Below, piece after piece: positions 16,670 to 25,267 of a DNA stretch of 64,000 nt. Origin of the DNA: Streptobacillus felis (lineage in GTDB: Bacteria > Fusobacteriota > Fusobacteriia > Fusobacteriales > Leptotrichiaceae); assembly GCF_001559775.1 (NCBI RefSeq), contig NZ_LOHX01000073.1:1-64000 (forward strand), in the 5' to 3' direction. The position numbers were made by a program, and so were the translations under genes. Within the stretch, counting starts at the first letter, position 1; every line of letters begins with the position of its first letter. The notes under the pieces were generated by a model. It was given only the letters and a program-made list of their open reading frames with translations, had not been told where the DNA came from and did not search any database.

Positions 16670-17452
16670 ATGGAATTAAAATTAACAGAAAAAGAAATAG
16701 AAATATTTGAAAAAAATGAAGAAGCAATTAAAATGAATTTAGTTTCTAAAGCAATTTATAATGAAAGTTTAAATTACGAATTTACTGAAGAAGATAAAAA
16801 AAATATTTGGTTCAGTGAAGAGAATTTAGTATTAGAATTATACATGAGAAAAAAAGTTGAACCAAGAGTTATGGTAAATGAAAATTCTATAATAGAAGTA
16901 TATAACAATAACAAAGAATATTTTGAACAAAATAAAATTGCTTTTAATGATGCTAGAGAAATGATAAAAAATCAATTAATTGAACAATTAAACTACAGTT
17001 TATTTGAAGATTTAGTAAAAAAATTAATGAATGAAATGAATGAAAATGTTACTTTATCTAAAGAAGATGTTTTATTTACAAGAGGAAATGAAAATTTAAT
17101 TAAATCTATTTTATTAATTAATGTTTTAAAAGAAAACGCGAAAAAAGATAATTTCTTTGAAGAAAATAAAGAAGAGATTGAATTAATTAAAAAAGATGCA
17201 AGACTTAATTATTATTTAAATAAATTAATAGAAGAAAAAGCGGTAGTTTCAAACCAAACTGTATTAGATGAAATGCAAAGATTTTCTAAAGAAAATTTTG
17301 ATTCAGTAAAAAATTATTCACAAGATCAATTATTTAAATACGTTGGAGATTCATTACTTACTTCAAAAGTTGCTGAAGTTAAAGCTGAAATTGTTAATAG
17401 AGTAATAAAAGAATACAACATAGAAAATCTTGTAAAGGAATATATTAAATAA
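16670..17452 (+). CDS. SurA_N/PrsA-N-like helical protein without PPIase domain
   Basis: 260 residues, very helical and acidic, with no signal peptide. Residues ~67-115 (PRVMVNENSIIEVYNNNKEY, then a FNDAREMIKNQL helix) follow the pattern of the chaperone helices that precede parvulin domains in SurA, PrsA and trigger factor. A second similar block is near 205-255 (VSNQTVLDEMQRFSKENF, then YNIENLVKEYI). No parvulin or FKBP domain is present. It lies between tRNA-Leu and trmB, with AAAGG upstream of the ATG. A cytosolic holdase role is inference; it may be a decayed or reduced trigger-factor-like protein. Confidence 0.5.
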   Translation: MELKLTEKEIEIFEKNEEAIKMNLVSKAIYNESLNYEFTEEDKKNIWFSEENLVLELYMRKKVEPRVMVNENSIIEVYNNNKEYFEQNKIAFNDAREMIKNQLIEQLNYSLFEDLVKKLMNEMNENVTLSKEDVLFTRGNENLIKSILLINVLKENAKKDNFFEENKEEIELIKKDARLNYYLNKLIEEKAVVSNQTVLDEMQRFSKENFDSVKNYSQDQLFKYVGDSLLTSKVAEVKAEIVNRVIKEYNIENLVKEYIK

Positions 17453-17457
17453 TAAAT

Positions 17458-18153
17458 ATGAAATATAAAAATAAAGAACTTTGGGAATATTTCTTTGATA
17501 AACCCAAAAAACATTACAATATGTATATGTATGAAATGCCTAATTATCCTAATCATTTAATATTTGATAATGAAGAAATATTAGATGCTAAAGGTAAATG
17601 GAGTGAAATTTATTTTAAAAATAATAATGACTTACATTTAGAAATAGGTAGTGGAAGTGCAAATTTCACTAATAATAAAGCAATAAAACATCCTGATATA
17701 AATTTTTTAGGTGTAGAATTAAGATTAAAAAGATTAGTTCAAGCAGCTAGAAAAGCTGAAAAAAATAATCTAAACAATTTGATATTTCTAAAAAAAAGAG
17801 TAGATTCTCTTAAAGAATTTATAGGTGAAAATGAACTTTCAGGATTATATATTAATTTCCCAGATCCTTGGGAAAATGAAGAGCATAAAAGAATTTTTGG
17901 AGAAAAATTATTGAATGACTTAGATTTTGTTTTAAAATCTGGTTCTAAAATTTATTTTAAAACAGATCATTTACAATATTATTTAGATATTTTAGATTTA
18001 ATCAATAGTAGAGATGGATATACTGTTGTATATAGTACAGATGACTTATATAATAGTGAAAAAATAATTGATAATATTAAAACTGAATTTGAACATTTAT
18101 TTTTATCTAAACATAATATGAATATTAAATATATAGAAATAGTAAAAGAGTAG
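17458..18153 (+). CDS. trmB: tRNA (guanine-N7)-methyltransferase
   Basis: TrmB makes m7G46 in the variable loop of tRNAs. In its 231 residues, HLEIGSGSANF is SAM motif I (near 63), GVELRLKRL follows, and the diagnostic INFPDPWENEEHKRIF (near 140) holds the catalytic region. FKTDHLQYY is the usual C-terminal D/H motif. The ATG lies five bases after the previous stop, in an AAATAATAAAT context with no strong ribosome site, suggesting coupled translation. A terminator follows. Confidence 0.94.
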   Translation: MKYKNKELWEYFFDKPKKHYNMYMYEMPNYPNHLIFDNEEILDAKGKWSEIYFKNNNDLHLEIGSGSANFTNNKAIKHPDINFLGVELRLKRLVQAARKAEKNNLNNLIFLKKRVDSLKEFIGENELSGLYINFPDPWENEEHKRIFGEKLLNDLDFVLKSGSKIYFKTDHLQYYLDILDLINSRDGYTVVYSTDDLYNSEKIIDNIKTEFEHLFLSKHNMNIKYIEIVKE

Positions 18154-18176
18154 CATTTTTTTAATGCTACTTTTTT
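18149..18176 (+). terminator. Intrinsic terminator after trmB
   Basis: A 9-bp perfect stem (18149-18157 with 18163-18171) with a T-only loop is followed by a T run. It separates the housekeeping block from the island that follows. Confidence 0.88.
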
Positions 18177-18207
18177 ATTCCTTTATTAAATTAAAATTAA
18201 AATATAC

Positions 18208-18236
18208 TTGACATAAAATTAAAAAAATAATATAAT
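18208..18236 (+). promoter_or_regulatory. Strong consensus promoter of the sheath/FHA island
   Basis: Perfect TTGACA (18208-18213), a 17-base spacer and perfect TATAAT (18231-18236). It is among the best sigma70 matches in the window, so the island is probably well expressed. A strong AAAGGAGG with TTG (18253-18267) and a G7 tract (18281-18287) lie between it and the first gene. Confidence 0.88.
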
Positions 18237-18295
18237 AGGTTATAACTTGAGGAAAGGAGGTTAGTTGAGAAATATTATAAGGGGGGGAAAAATTA

Positions 18296-20434
18296 TTGGA
18301 GGTAATTACTCAGACAAATCGAAGCTTATTGTTTGAAAATTTTAACGATGAAGCCTATGATATTTTAACTTTGATTGGAGATGTTGAAAATATTAATAGT
18401 CTTGAAGATGAAAAAATTGAGGAAATAAACAAACATTTATTGGTTTCAAATTTTAATGAATTTTTACAAAAATTTGAACCTAAAATTTATTCTTATATGG
18501 ATGTTGAGAATAAAAGAATCGGTTATACTCTTGAAAAAAATCAAAATATACCTGATTCAATGTATACAACTATATACATTAATAATGAAAATACATTTAT
18601 CAAAATGTTATCTACATTAATAGATAATAGAAAAAATTTAGATAAAAAAAATGTAGATTTTCAGTTTGAAGATATTTTAGAATTAATTTCTCCTAGAAAA
18701 ATAATTCAAAATATTAAACAACAAAGAAAAGAAATCAATTATTTATTTGGTAAGTATGAAGCTTTAAATGATAAAAATCCAAAAAAACTTGATATAGGAG
18801 ATATATTAAACAATAAATTTCAAGAAGCATCTAAAAATTATAATAATATATTAGCTATGCTACCATTGGCTATAGAAGATATTAAAACTAGATTAGAAAT
18901 TGGTGAAAACAGGGAAAATCAAAATATTGAGGAGATAAAACTAGGCTATTTAGAATTTAATGATGGGGGGGAAATAGAGTTTATTGAAAATCAATATGAG
19001 TTAGAAGAAAAAATGTTATTACCAGATAATAGCCAAAAATTATTAGAAATTTTTGAAAATGATTATTATGAAAGTATTGAAAAACCAAATAATTATGTTG
19101 CAAATTTAATAAAAAGAACATATGTTCCTATAACCACTAATAATCTTAAGATAGATTTCGAAAAAGAGGTAAATAACTATAATCAATATCTCGAATTATA
19201 TAAAAATTCACAAGAGGATTTTATCAAAATTGCTAAAGAGCTAATCGAGAAAGTAATGGGTGTGAAACTATTCTTTGATCAATATAATGTAAATAATAAA
19301 AGTATGCTGCCAAAATTACTAATTACAAATGTTGATGTTGGATTGTTAGTACAACCCAAAAATAAGGAAAAATTAGAGAAGTATCTTAGAACAGTAAATG
19401 ACAAAAATGAATTTGAAAATACTATTTGGTTTTCAATTTTTCCAAATATTTCTTTAAAAAATGAAAATAAAAAGAGTAGTAAAAATATATTTAGTGGTAA
19501 TGCAACTTATAAATCAAAAAATATTAATAGTATTCAAGATTTATCAAATTTAATGGAAATACTATCTAATCATAAAATACAAACTTTTATTAGTTTTGAA
19601 AGAAATAATGAAAATACATTTGAAAATCTTGCTATACATGGGATAAATAAATATATTGAATTAACTAAGTCTTTAGAAAATACAAATTTTTCAGAATATA
19701 TTATACCAGCTTTACCTAATCTTACTTTAATTCCAAAAGATAAATCAGGTATTAAAATTGATAAAAAAGCAATATTTAATAAAGACGGAGTATTCTTTAA
19801 TGACGGTGAAGAACTAGAATTCTTTTTAGATGGTATATATGTTGATGCAGCATATGTTGCTGCAGGTATAGTTGCAGCATATCAATGTCCTTCTTTTTTA
19901 AAAGAAAGATATAAGAATGTTTCAAATAATCCAGGTGTTAGATTTAATATAGAAGCGGAAGATAATTCGTTAATAGTAAAAACAGTAATGGCACGAGAAA
20001 TTAGCGGATTTACAGTTGATATAAAAGAAGAAATAAATAACGTTAATTATGGTTTTATTTTTTCATCTGAACAATCACAATATAAGAATGAAAAAATAAA
20101 GAACGTTACAGTATATAAAGCTAGAAGTCTTTTTAAATCTAGTAATAATTCATATGAAAATATATACAAAACCTTAACTACTACATATATAGAAAGATTA
20201 CTAAGATTTATGAGCAATGACTACAAATCTGACAAATTAAACTATTTTTTCAGTAATAGTCCAAATAGTCAAAAAAGTATATGGACTAAGGAATCATCAA
20301 CTGTAAACGCTATTATAAGACATGGTGATGATATTTCACATATAATAGATAATGAAAATAATACATGTCAATTAAATTTAGTATTTCTAGGAGAGGTAAA
20401 AAATCTTAAGATAGAAATAAATAAAACTAATTAA
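18296..20434 (+). CDS. Putative contractile-sheath-like (TssB/TssC-like) protein
   Basis: 712 residues, cytosolic. I recognise no exact family, but the plan suggests a sheath protein. A helical N-terminal region has ILAMLPLAIEDIKTRLE near 190, where TssB-like subunits would sit. A middle region contains MLPKLLITNVDVGLLVQ and TIWFSIFPNI. The C-terminal region has GIYVDAAYVAAGIVAAYQCP and ends in a beta strand, LNLVFLGEVKNLKIEINK, similar in place to the TssC tail. The TTG start is eight bases after a G7 tract that serves as ribosome site. A second G7 tract lies at codons ~223-226. It is followed by a small tube-like protein. The sheath assignment is a hypothesis. Confidence 0.4.
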   Translation: MEVITQTNRSLLFENFNDEAYDILTLIGDVENINSLEDEKIEEINKHLLVSNFNEFLQKFEPKIYSYMDVENKRIGYTLEKNQNIPDSMYTTIYINNENTFIKMLSTLIDNRKNLDKKNVDFQFEDILELISPRKIIQNIKQQRKEINYLFGKYEALNDKNPKKLDIGDILNNKFQEASKNYNNILAMLPLAIEDIKTRLEIGENRENQNIEEIKLGYLEFNDGGEIEFIENQYELEEKMLLPDNSQKLLEIFENDYYESIEKPNNYVANLIKRTYVPITTNNLKIDFEKEVNNYNQYLELYKNSQEDFIKIAKELIEKVMGVKLFFDQYNVNNKSMLPKLLITNVDVGLLVQPKNKEKLEKYLRTVNDKNEFENTIWFSIFPNISLKNENKKSSKNIFSGNATYKSKNINSIQDLSNLMEILSNHKIQTFISFERNNENTFENLAIHGINKYIELTKSLENTNFSEYIIPALPNLTLIPKDKSGIKIDKKAIFNKDGVFFNDGEELEFFLDGIYVDAAYVAAGIVAAYQCPSFLKERYKNVSNNPGVRFNIEAEDNSLIVKTVMAREISGFTVDIKEEINNVNYGFIFSSEQSQYKNEKIKNVTVYKARSLFKSSNNSYENIYKTLTTTYIERLLRFMSNDYKSDKLNYFFSNSPNSQKSIWTKESSTVNAIIRHGDDISHIIDNENNTCQLNLVFLGEVKNLKIEINKTN

Positions 20435-20448
20435 AGGAGAGGGAGTTA

Positions 20449-20880
20449 ATGGGTTTTAAATTAAATATAAAGGGTAGTAATGACGAATTTAATGTTGAGC
20501 AAGAAAATATTATCAGCGTTAAATTTATTTCAGATACTCAGGATAGTTCTAATGCTAGATCAACAGATTTAAGTATAGGATTAGAAATAGAGGGGAAAAT
20601 TATACCATCAATTGGTCAAAATGATATAGAGGATAATACAAGGAAATTACTATTATGGTCATTAGTAAGTGCAGAGGATCTAGAAGCATATAAAAGTATA
20701 ACGTTAGAGGTTGTACTTGCAGGAAATGTAGTTCGTAAATTTTTATTATCAAATGCTTTTTTAGTAGATTATAATGAGTATTTTGATGAAAAAAATGGTA
20801 ATGGATTATTCTTTTTAAAAATAAAACAAAAAAAAGAAAAAATAAAAGATATAGTAATTGAAGGTGGGTATCAAAAATAG
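20449..20880 (+). CDS. Putative Hcp/tail-tube-like small protein
   Basis: 143 residues, mostly beta strands with one helix (residues ~65-80, DNTRKLLLWSLVSAEDLEAY). It starts FKLNIKGSNDEFNVEQENII and ends in a strand-rich tail. This size and beta-barrel-with-helix profile, directly after a large sheath-like gene, fits the inner tube protein of contractile injection systems (Hcp, gp19). No sequence signature proves it. AAAGGAGAGGG lies before the ATG, a strong ribosome site consistent with an abundant structural protein. The next gene starts 8 bases after the stop. Confidence 0.4.
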   Translation: MGFKLNIKGSNDEFNVEQENIISVKFISDTQDSSNARSTDLSIGLEIEGKIIPSIGQNDIEDNTRKLLLWSLVSAEDLEAYKSITLEVVLAGNVVRKFLLSNAFLVDYNEYFDEKNGNGLFFLKIKQKKEKIKDIVIEGGYQK

Positions 20881-20888
20881 GGGGTTAA

Positions 20889-21635
20889 ATGATAGAAAAT
20901 GAATATATTGTTCCAAAATTTTTAAGTAAAACTGTATTAAGAAGTGTTGATTTGTTCACAATAAATAAAAATATAAATAGTGCAAGTTTCTTAAAATATA
21001 TGGATTATGAAAATGGAATTATAGTAGGTTTAAATGCTACTACAGATGGTAAAGCAGTTTTTATAGATAAAGGTATTTATAAATATAATGATGAAATAAT
21101 ATTTTTAGATAAAAAGATATCTATAGAATTACCTGATGAGGAAGGAGAATTTTTTGTATATTTAAAGACAGAAGATTATGAGGAGGAATATACAAAAAAT
21201 AAAAGAATTTATTTAGTTATTACTAAAATAGAATCTAAAGATGACTTTGAGGTAGTTAGATTTAATTTAAGAAAAGGAGCTACACTTAAAAATTATAACT
21301 ATGAACTTAAGAAATTTTCTATGGAATATAATTCGTTAAATATAAATGAAGTAAAATATTCTAAAACAGGTATTAATCCAAAATTACTTAAAAATTGGTC
21401 AAAAAAAATGATGGAACTAAAATTATCTGATAGTATGGATTTATGGATTTCATCATTATGTAGTATAGAGGCTATTAATATAGATGTTTTAAAAAAATAT
21501 ATTAGCACTAAGTTAGACTATGTAAAAGAAAAATTGAGTAATACTGAAATTTTAATTAAGTTATATGAAATTCTTGATATTTTAATAGATGAAAAAATAG
21601 ACGAAGATTTTAATAAAAAAGTTGAAGTAGAATAG
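20889..21635 (+). CDS. Possible baseplate protein (TssK-shoulder-like)
   Basis: 248 residues. Residues ~36-95 alternate strands in the way of the TssK/phage receptor-binding N-terminal domain: DYENGIIVGLNATTDGKAVF, then GIYKYNDEIIFLDKKISIEL, then EFFVYLKTEDY. The second half is helical. It is much shorter than a full TssK (about 440 residues). A GGGGGT ribosome site precedes the ATG, and the next gene follows one base after the stop. The call is a pattern match in context. Confidence 0.3.
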   Translation: MIENEYIVPKFLSKTVLRSVDLFTINKNINSASFLKYMDYENGIIVGLNATTDGKAVFIDKGIYKYNDEIIFLDKKISIELPDEEGEFFVYLKTEDYEEEYTKNKRIYLVITKIESKDDFEVVRFNLRKGATLKNYNYELKKFSMEYNSLNINEVKYSKTGINPKLLKNWSKKMMELKLSDSMDLWISSLCSIEAINIDVLKKYISTKLDYVKEKLSNTEILIKLYEILDILIDEKIDEDFNKKVEVE

Positions 21636-21636
21636 T

Positions 21637-22317
21637 ATGAAAAGATTGTTTACTAGATTTAAAGGGGAATTTTTTAGGTATTTTTTTTCACTATTTAAGA
21701 GAAAGAATAAATTACAAAAAATAAATACTTACACTAATTATATATCTATATTAGTTATTCTTCTTATTATTTTTACTATATATATTTTTTTTAAATTTAC
21801 AATTAAATCTTTAGTTATTACAAATTCAATTCTAAATATATATTTACTTTATTTTTTTTTATTCTATTATCCTCACGAAAGAAAAAGAAATATAAGATAT
21901 ATTAATAAGATTTTAAAAGAAAAAAAAGAAGAATATATAAAGGAATTAGAAAATGAAAAAACTAAAATTGATTTAAATAATATTACTACACTTACTCTAA
22001 AAGATGATTTTGATTATGATATTTATACATGGAATTTATTAGAAAAGAAATCTATAGTAATAGGTAAAAAAAATGAAAGAAATCAAGAAATTGATATAGA
22101 TCTATCAAAACATGAGTATTCTCATTTAGTAAGTAGAATACATGGAGTTTTAAATAATGTAGATGGTAAATGGTATTATGAAGATTTAGGTTCTAAAAAT
22201 GGTAGTGGTGTAGAAAGAAATAATAAAAAAAAGGAGAAACTTATTCCAACAAAATCATATTTAATTGAAGTTGGAGATATCATATATATAGGTGTAATAA
22301 AGTTATTAGTTAATTAA
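21637..22317 (+). CDS. Membrane-anchored FHA-domain protein
   Basis: 226 residues. A short basic N terminus is followed by two membrane helices (about 34-56 and 60-78), a charged linker and a C-terminal FHA domain (about 135-226). The FHA signature is clear: SIVIGKKNERN at the first conserved strand, SRIHGVL for the SxxH motif, and YYEDLGSKNGSGV for the NG turn. FHA domains bind phosphothreonine. A kinase-like and a PP2C-like gene lie in the same run, so this is probably a phospho-dependent assembly or anchoring factor. That role is inference from T6SS Fha proteins. Confidence 0.8.
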   Translation: MKRLFTRFKGEFFRYFFSLFKRKNKLQKINTYTNYISILVILLIIFTIYIFFKFTIKSLVITNSILNIYLLYFFLFYYPHERKRNIRYINKILKEKKEEYIKELENEKTKIDLNNITTLTLKDDFDYDIYTWNLLEKKSIVIGKKNERNQEIDIDLSKHEYSHLVSRIHGVLNNVDGKWYYEDLGSKNGSGVERNNKKKEKLIPTKSYLIEVGDIIYIGVIKLLVN

Positions 22318-22326
22318 GGTGGTTTA

Positions 22327-22836
22327 ATGAAGTTATTGAAATGTAGTAATGGACATATGTTTAATTCAGCTAAATATTCTAATTGTCCATATTGCGATGG
22401 AAATAAAATTAATATTTTAGAAGAAAATGATAAAAAACCTATTATATTAGAAGGTGAAGTAAAAACATCTGTTTACTGGATAAAAGAAACTAATATTTCT
22501 CCAGTAGTTGGATGGTTGGTCTGTATTTCTGGTGCTGAAAAAGGTAAAGATTTTAGACTAATAAATGAGAGAAATTTTATTGGTAGATCGTCAGAGATGC
22601 ATGTTTGTATTGAAAATGATCATACTATAGCAAGAAAAAATCATTGTTCTATAACATATAATCCTAAACAACGTAACTTTGTAATTTCCCCAGGTGAAAG
22701 TAGTGGTCTGGTATACTTACAAGGTAAAGCTTTATATGATAGTAAACAAATATTTAATATGGACATTATAGAGATGGGGGAAAACAAGTTTATATTCATA
22801 GAATTATGTGGTATGAATTTTGACTGGAATTATTGA
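22327..22836 (+). CDS. Zinc-ribbon plus FHA-domain protein
   Basis: 169 residues. A short zinc ribbon at the N terminus has Cys6, His10, Cys20 and Cys23 (KCSNGHMF...NCPYC). An FHA domain spans ~60-165, with RNFIGRSSEMHVCIEND, then ARKNHCSITYN for the SxxH-like region. The ribbon-plus-FHA plan is common beside serine/threonine kinase and PP2C genes in gram-positive and related bacteria. GGTGG precedes the ATG. The stop overlaps the next start (TGATG). Confidence 0.8.
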   Translation: MKLLKCSNGHMFNSAKYSNCPYCDGNKINILEENDKKPIILEGEVKTSVYWIKETNISPVVGWLVCISGAEKGKDFRLINERNFIGRSSEMHVCIENDHTIARKNHCSITYNPKQRNFVISPGESSGLVYLQGKALYDSKQIFNMDIIEMGENKFIFIELCGMNFDWNY

Positions 22837-24602
22837 TGGAAAATAAAAAAATTGAGATTTTACCCTGTGATATTAATAATAAAGATACCCATTTTGTATT
22901 CTATGAAAATGATGAATATACAATATGGGTATCTGTTTTTATTGAAGGGGAAAGAAATGATGATATTTTAGATAATATAATAGAAGAGTATATATATAGA
23001 TTCAGTGAAAATGAAAAATTTACTGGAGAATATTTAAAAAAAATACTTTTAAAAATGCTTGATGAATATGAAGATAGAAAAGTTGAAAATGATATAGAGA
23101 ATAGTAAAATATTTTTGTCATGTATATTAACAGATTACTCTAATGTGGTTTATGTATATATGAAAAATTATATCTTTAATATCATAAGATTAGAAGAAGT
23201 ATATTACAAAAATGAAATTATAGATAGAGATGATTTTGTTGGTATAACAGAAATATTTCCCTTAAAAGATAACGATATTATTAATATATTTCTATATGAT
23301 GAAAATATTTTATCAATAAAGGTAAATAAAGTAAATCAATTAACAAAATTTACAGTGAATAGTAGCATAAAATTTTATTTTTTTATTAGTTTATTACTAT
23401 TATTAATATCTTATTTTATTTTTTGTAATATATATTTAAATAAGAAAATTGAAGAATTAGAGTATATTGTAAAAAGTATTAATTTTAATACTGATTTTGA
23501 TTATAAAAATAATTCTATTAAGATTGAAAATGCAAGTATAAAAATAAAGAAAATAGAAAATAAGTTTCTATATTATACAACAAATAAAATAAAAAAAAGA
23601 GAGAAAATAATTAATGAAATAATTGAATTTAAAAATAAAAATGAATTATTAAAAGAACTTTTTAATAAAAGAAATGATGCTAAAAAACATATCTATGATA
23701 GAGAATTTATTAAATCAAAAGAAATTTATTCAAATATTCAAAATAATATAAATTTTTTATCCAATGATTGGGAAAATCTAATTAATAAAGAAATAGATGA
23801 ATTGAACAGATTATTAATAATACAAAATAATGAATTATTTTTAAATAATGATGACGTAATAAAGAGTAATGATATTTTAGAAAATATACTAAAAGAATAT
23901 GAAAAATCATTTTTTAATATTAATATTAAAGATTTAGAAATATATAAAGAAAGGTATAAAAAAAATATAGATGAAATCAAACTTAAACTAGATAATAGAT
24001 ATGTAAATATAGAAAAATTGATAAATGATGATATTATTAAATCTTTAGAAGAAATAAAATTTTTAAGGGATGAATATTTAAAATTAGGTTTAAAAAACGA
24101 AGTTGAATATTTAAATAGGTTTGAAAAAGAAGTTGATGAAAAAATAAACATTTTAGAAGAAAAAATGAAAAATAATTTTTCACAGCACAATAGTTATTAT
24201 AATAATAAAGAATATACTACTGCAATTTCATATTTAGAAAAATCATTGTATTTTGCAAATCTATTAAATAACGAAGAAAAGAAAAAAGAAATCGAAGGAA
24301 AAATTAGACTTATATACAAAAAAAAGAAAAATATCGAGAATGAGAATATAAAGAAAAATGAAAAAACTTTAGATAAAGAAAAATTAGAATTTGAAATAAA
24401 AAAAAGTATAAAACTATCTATAGAAAAGGGTGATGATTACCTAAAAAATGATGAATATGAAAAAGCTTTTATTGAATACAAAAGAGCATTAGAATTAATG
24501 GGTAAAGTAAATTATTCTAAGAATATTAGAAAGGAAGTAGAAAAAAAATTACAGTACATAAACAAAAAAAAGGATAAAAAATGGTGGGAATTATGGAAAT
24601 AA
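22836..24602 (+). CDS. Membrane protein with degenerate PP2C-like N domain and coiled-coil/TPR tail
   Basis: 588 residues. Residues ~1-165 have the strand/helix order of a PP2C phosphatase (YTIWVSVFIEGERNDDILDN, then FLSCILTDYSNVVYVYMKNY), but the metal-binding Asp residues (DGxGG, GD) are not visible, so it is probably inactive. One membrane helix lies at ~179-200. A long Lys/Glu/Asn coiled coil follows (~200-470), then a TPR-like segment (YYNNKEYTTAISYLEKSLYF and YLKNDEYEKAFIEYKRALEL). ATG 22836 sits in a TGATG stop-start overlap. It may scaffold the neighbouring kinase and FHA proteins. Confidence 0.5.
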   Translation: MENKKIEILPCDINNKDTHFVFYENDEYTIWVSVFIEGERNDDILDNIIEEYIYRFSENEKFTGEYLKKILLKMLDEYEDRKVENDIENSKIFLSCILTDYSNVVYVYMKNYIFNIIRLEEVYYKNEIIDRDDFVGITEIFPLKDNDIINIFLYDENILSIKVNKVNQLTKFTVNSSIKFYFFISLLLLLISYFIFCNIYLNKKIEELEYIVKSINFNTDFDYKNNSIKIENASIKIKKIENKFLYYTTNKIKKREKIINEIIEFKNKNELLKELFNKRNDAKKHIYDREFIKSKEIYSNIQNNINFLSNDWENLINKEIDELNRLLIIQNNELFLNNDDVIKSNDILENILKEYEKSFFNINIKDLEIYKERYKKNIDEIKLKLDNRYVNIEKLINDDIIKSLEEIKFLRDEYLKLGLKNEVEYLNRFEKEVDEKINILEEKMKNNFSQHNSYYNNKEYTTAISYLEKSLYFANLLNNEEKKKEIEGKIRLIYKKKKNIENENIKKNEKTLDKEKLEFEIKKSIKLSIEKGDDYLKNDEYEKAFIEYKRALELMGKVNYSKNIRKEVEKKLQYINKKKDKKWWELWK

Positions 24603-25267
24603 ATTATTATAAAAAAATATTTGATCTTGATTTTCCTGAAAATAAATATATGTTCATACAAGAGTTAAATATAATGATTTTTATGCTAAAAAATAAAATT
24701 TCCTGTATACCTAAAATATTAAAGGTTAATTTTAAAAGAGAATACAAGGAAATATTTTTTGAAAAATTACATGGTAAAACTTTAAATGAAATAGATTTTG
24801 AAGAATATAATATAAAATCAAAACTTATTTTATTTATTAAAATTTTAGTTTCAGTAAAAGATATACACGATTTAGGTATAGTACATAATGACATTAATCT
24901 TGGAAATATTATTTTGAATGAAGATAAAGTATATATTATAGACTTTACAGAATCAAGGTTTATAGATACATATTATGAAAAAAAGTATATATCGTATACT
25001 AAAGGATTTTCATCTATAGAAAAATATTCATTAATAGAAAAAAATTTTAAAGAAAATGATACATATTCTTTAACTTCTATACTATATTTTTTCCTATTTA
25101 ATAAGATATTTCCAGATATTAGTGAAATAAAATATCTAGAAATAAATCATGATAATAAAAAAATTGAAAAATTTCTTAAAAAAGGATTATCTTTTAATAA
25201 AGAAAATAGATTTTCTAATATCTCACAAATGATAAATTTGATAGGTGATATAATTGAAGAATTATAA
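24593..25267 (+). CDS. Serine/threonine protein kinase-like protein (atypical)
   Basis: 224 residues, shorter than a full kinase domain with no glycine-rich loop. The catalytic loop is clear: GIVHNDINLGNIIL (His98, Asp100, Asn105; HND replaces HRD). The metal-binding DFG appears as DFT (117-119, VYIIDFTESRF). A GFSSIEKYS segment takes the place of the APE motif, and the C lobe is intact. The first ~45 residues cannot hold a full N lobe, so activity is doubtful or the fold is reduced. ATG 24593 lies inside the end of the upstream gene (10-base overlap); ATG 24581 is also possible. Confidence 0.7.
   Translation: MEINYYKKIFDLDFPENKYMFIQELNIMIFMLKNKISCIPKILKVNFKREYKEIFFEKLHGKTLNEIDFEEYNIKSKLILFIKILVSVKDIHDLGIVHNDINLGNIILNEDKVYIIDFTESRFIDTYYEKKYISYTKGFSSIEKYSLIEKNFKENDTYSLTSILYFFLFNKIFPDISEIKYLEINHDNKKIEKFLKKGLSFNKENRFSNISQMINLIGDIIEEL

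Noticed and set aside
18296-20434. Phage tail sheath from a prophage
   Set aside because: No capsid, terminase, portal, lysis or tape-measure genes lie nearby. The neighbours are FHA and kinase genes instead.
23738-24190. 150-codon antisense frame within the PP2C-like membrane protein gene
   Set aside because: It mirrors the Lys/Glu/Asn-rich coiled coil as a Phe/Ser/Leu-rich translation and has no ribosome site.
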